64,000 nt of DNA, taken from Thunnus maccoyii (Eukaryota > Chordata > Actinopteri > Scombriformes > Scombridae). How positions within the stretch are numbered: position 1 is the stretch's first letter; the number at the start of each line of letters is the position of its first letter. The notes under the pieces were generated by a model. It ran no database searches and was not told where the DNA came from. It saw nothing but the letters and a program-made list of their open reading frames with translations. The stretch covers positions 496,001 through 560,000 of the forward strand of contig NC_056551.1 in the NCBI RefSeq assembly GCF_910596095.1. Direction: 5' to 3'. This document shows positions 63,561-64,000 of the stretch, in pieces. Both the position numbers and the translations under genes were made by a program.

Positions 63561-63939
63561 CTGCATTTTAATTGTTTCTTCATTCCCCAAGAAATTGTTG
63601 ACAGTGTTGATGATTTTATTACTCTTGATGATTCTATCAGCGCATCTTAGAATAATACAAGGCGACTTTGTGAAGATAGTTGGAGGAAGATAGTTGTAAA
63701 TAAAAACTAAACTCTTAACTGTCTCTTAATTGTCACTATAAATCAATATTTCCGGCAGATACACTGTGGCGGTACTGAATGGGTGACTCCTACAACACCT
63801 CATCAGGCATTAACTACTTTTTCTCCCTAAAAGTAATGTCAGACTGTTAATTTAACCTTTTTATGTGCATCACCTATTCAGAATAATTTCAGTTCATTAT
63901 CTGACTAAAAAGCAAAAAATACTCACTCTACTAAAGATA

Positions 63940-64000
63940 TACACTCACTGACCACTTTATTAGGTACACGTGTGCAGTCTAATGCCATCCAGTACAACAA
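63940..64000 (+). repeat. start of a common fish repeat, cut by the window edge
   Basis: TATACACTCACTGACCACTTT followed by ATTAGGTACACGTG, a phrase I recognise as the end of an abundant fish DNA repeat. No further detail is available. Confidence 0.4.

Overview
The window is vertebrate nuclear DNA, almost certainly from a ray-finned (teleost) fish. The evidence is three vertebrate genes with standard GT-AG introns, fairly compact introns, and a dense load of fish-type transposons (L2-like LINEs, tRNA-derived SINEs, and hAT-, piggyBac-, Tc1- and Harbinger-like DNA elements). There is no operon, CRISPR array or plasmid, and the species cannot be named. All three genes lie on the minus strand. 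I see no sign that they form a functional system; they are neighbours by synteny.

Layout. (1) 1-5453: repeat-bearing DNA, possibly including the 3' UTR of purg. (2) 5454-6482: intronless purg, a PUR-family single-strand DNA/RNA-binding protein. (3) 6483-21040: about 14.5 kb with no host gene that I can recognise. It holds a flanked hAT element, a head-to-tail repeat block (10.1-12.9 kb), a foldback element (14.45-14.81 kb) and an L2-like LINE (15.2-18.56 kb) split by a piggyBac-like element. (4) 21606-43042: il6st (gp130), the shared signal transducer of the IL-6 cytokine family. I resolved 15 coding exons from splice sites; they join in frame to 2682 nt (893 residues), with a probable non-coding first exon ending at 43042. 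Its introns hold an L2 fragment split by a hAT element with a perfect 8-bp target duplication, and two inverted Tc1-like copies bracketing exons 2-3. (5) 43043-48953: il6st upstream and promoter region, then transposon-rich spacer. (6) 48954-64000: the 3' half of a tropomyosin gene, best match tpm2, with exons 6a, 6b, 7, 8, 9a and 9d. Exons 1-5 lie beyond the right edge. Its long introns carry several nested inverted-repeat elements.

Most notable observations. A 365-bp inverted Tc1 pair brackets il6st exons 2-3, an arrangement that could favour back-splicing. gp130 has the third STAT3-docking tyrosine motif changed to CFTQ, and the second cysteine pair of its cytokine-binding domain is missing. 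The tropomyosin has Ser instead of Cys190 in exon 6b and Gly instead of Tyr267 in the muscle C-terminal exon. The transposon nesting can be dated relatively from target-site duplications. I found no clear candidate for an entirely new biological system; the items above are what deserve checking.
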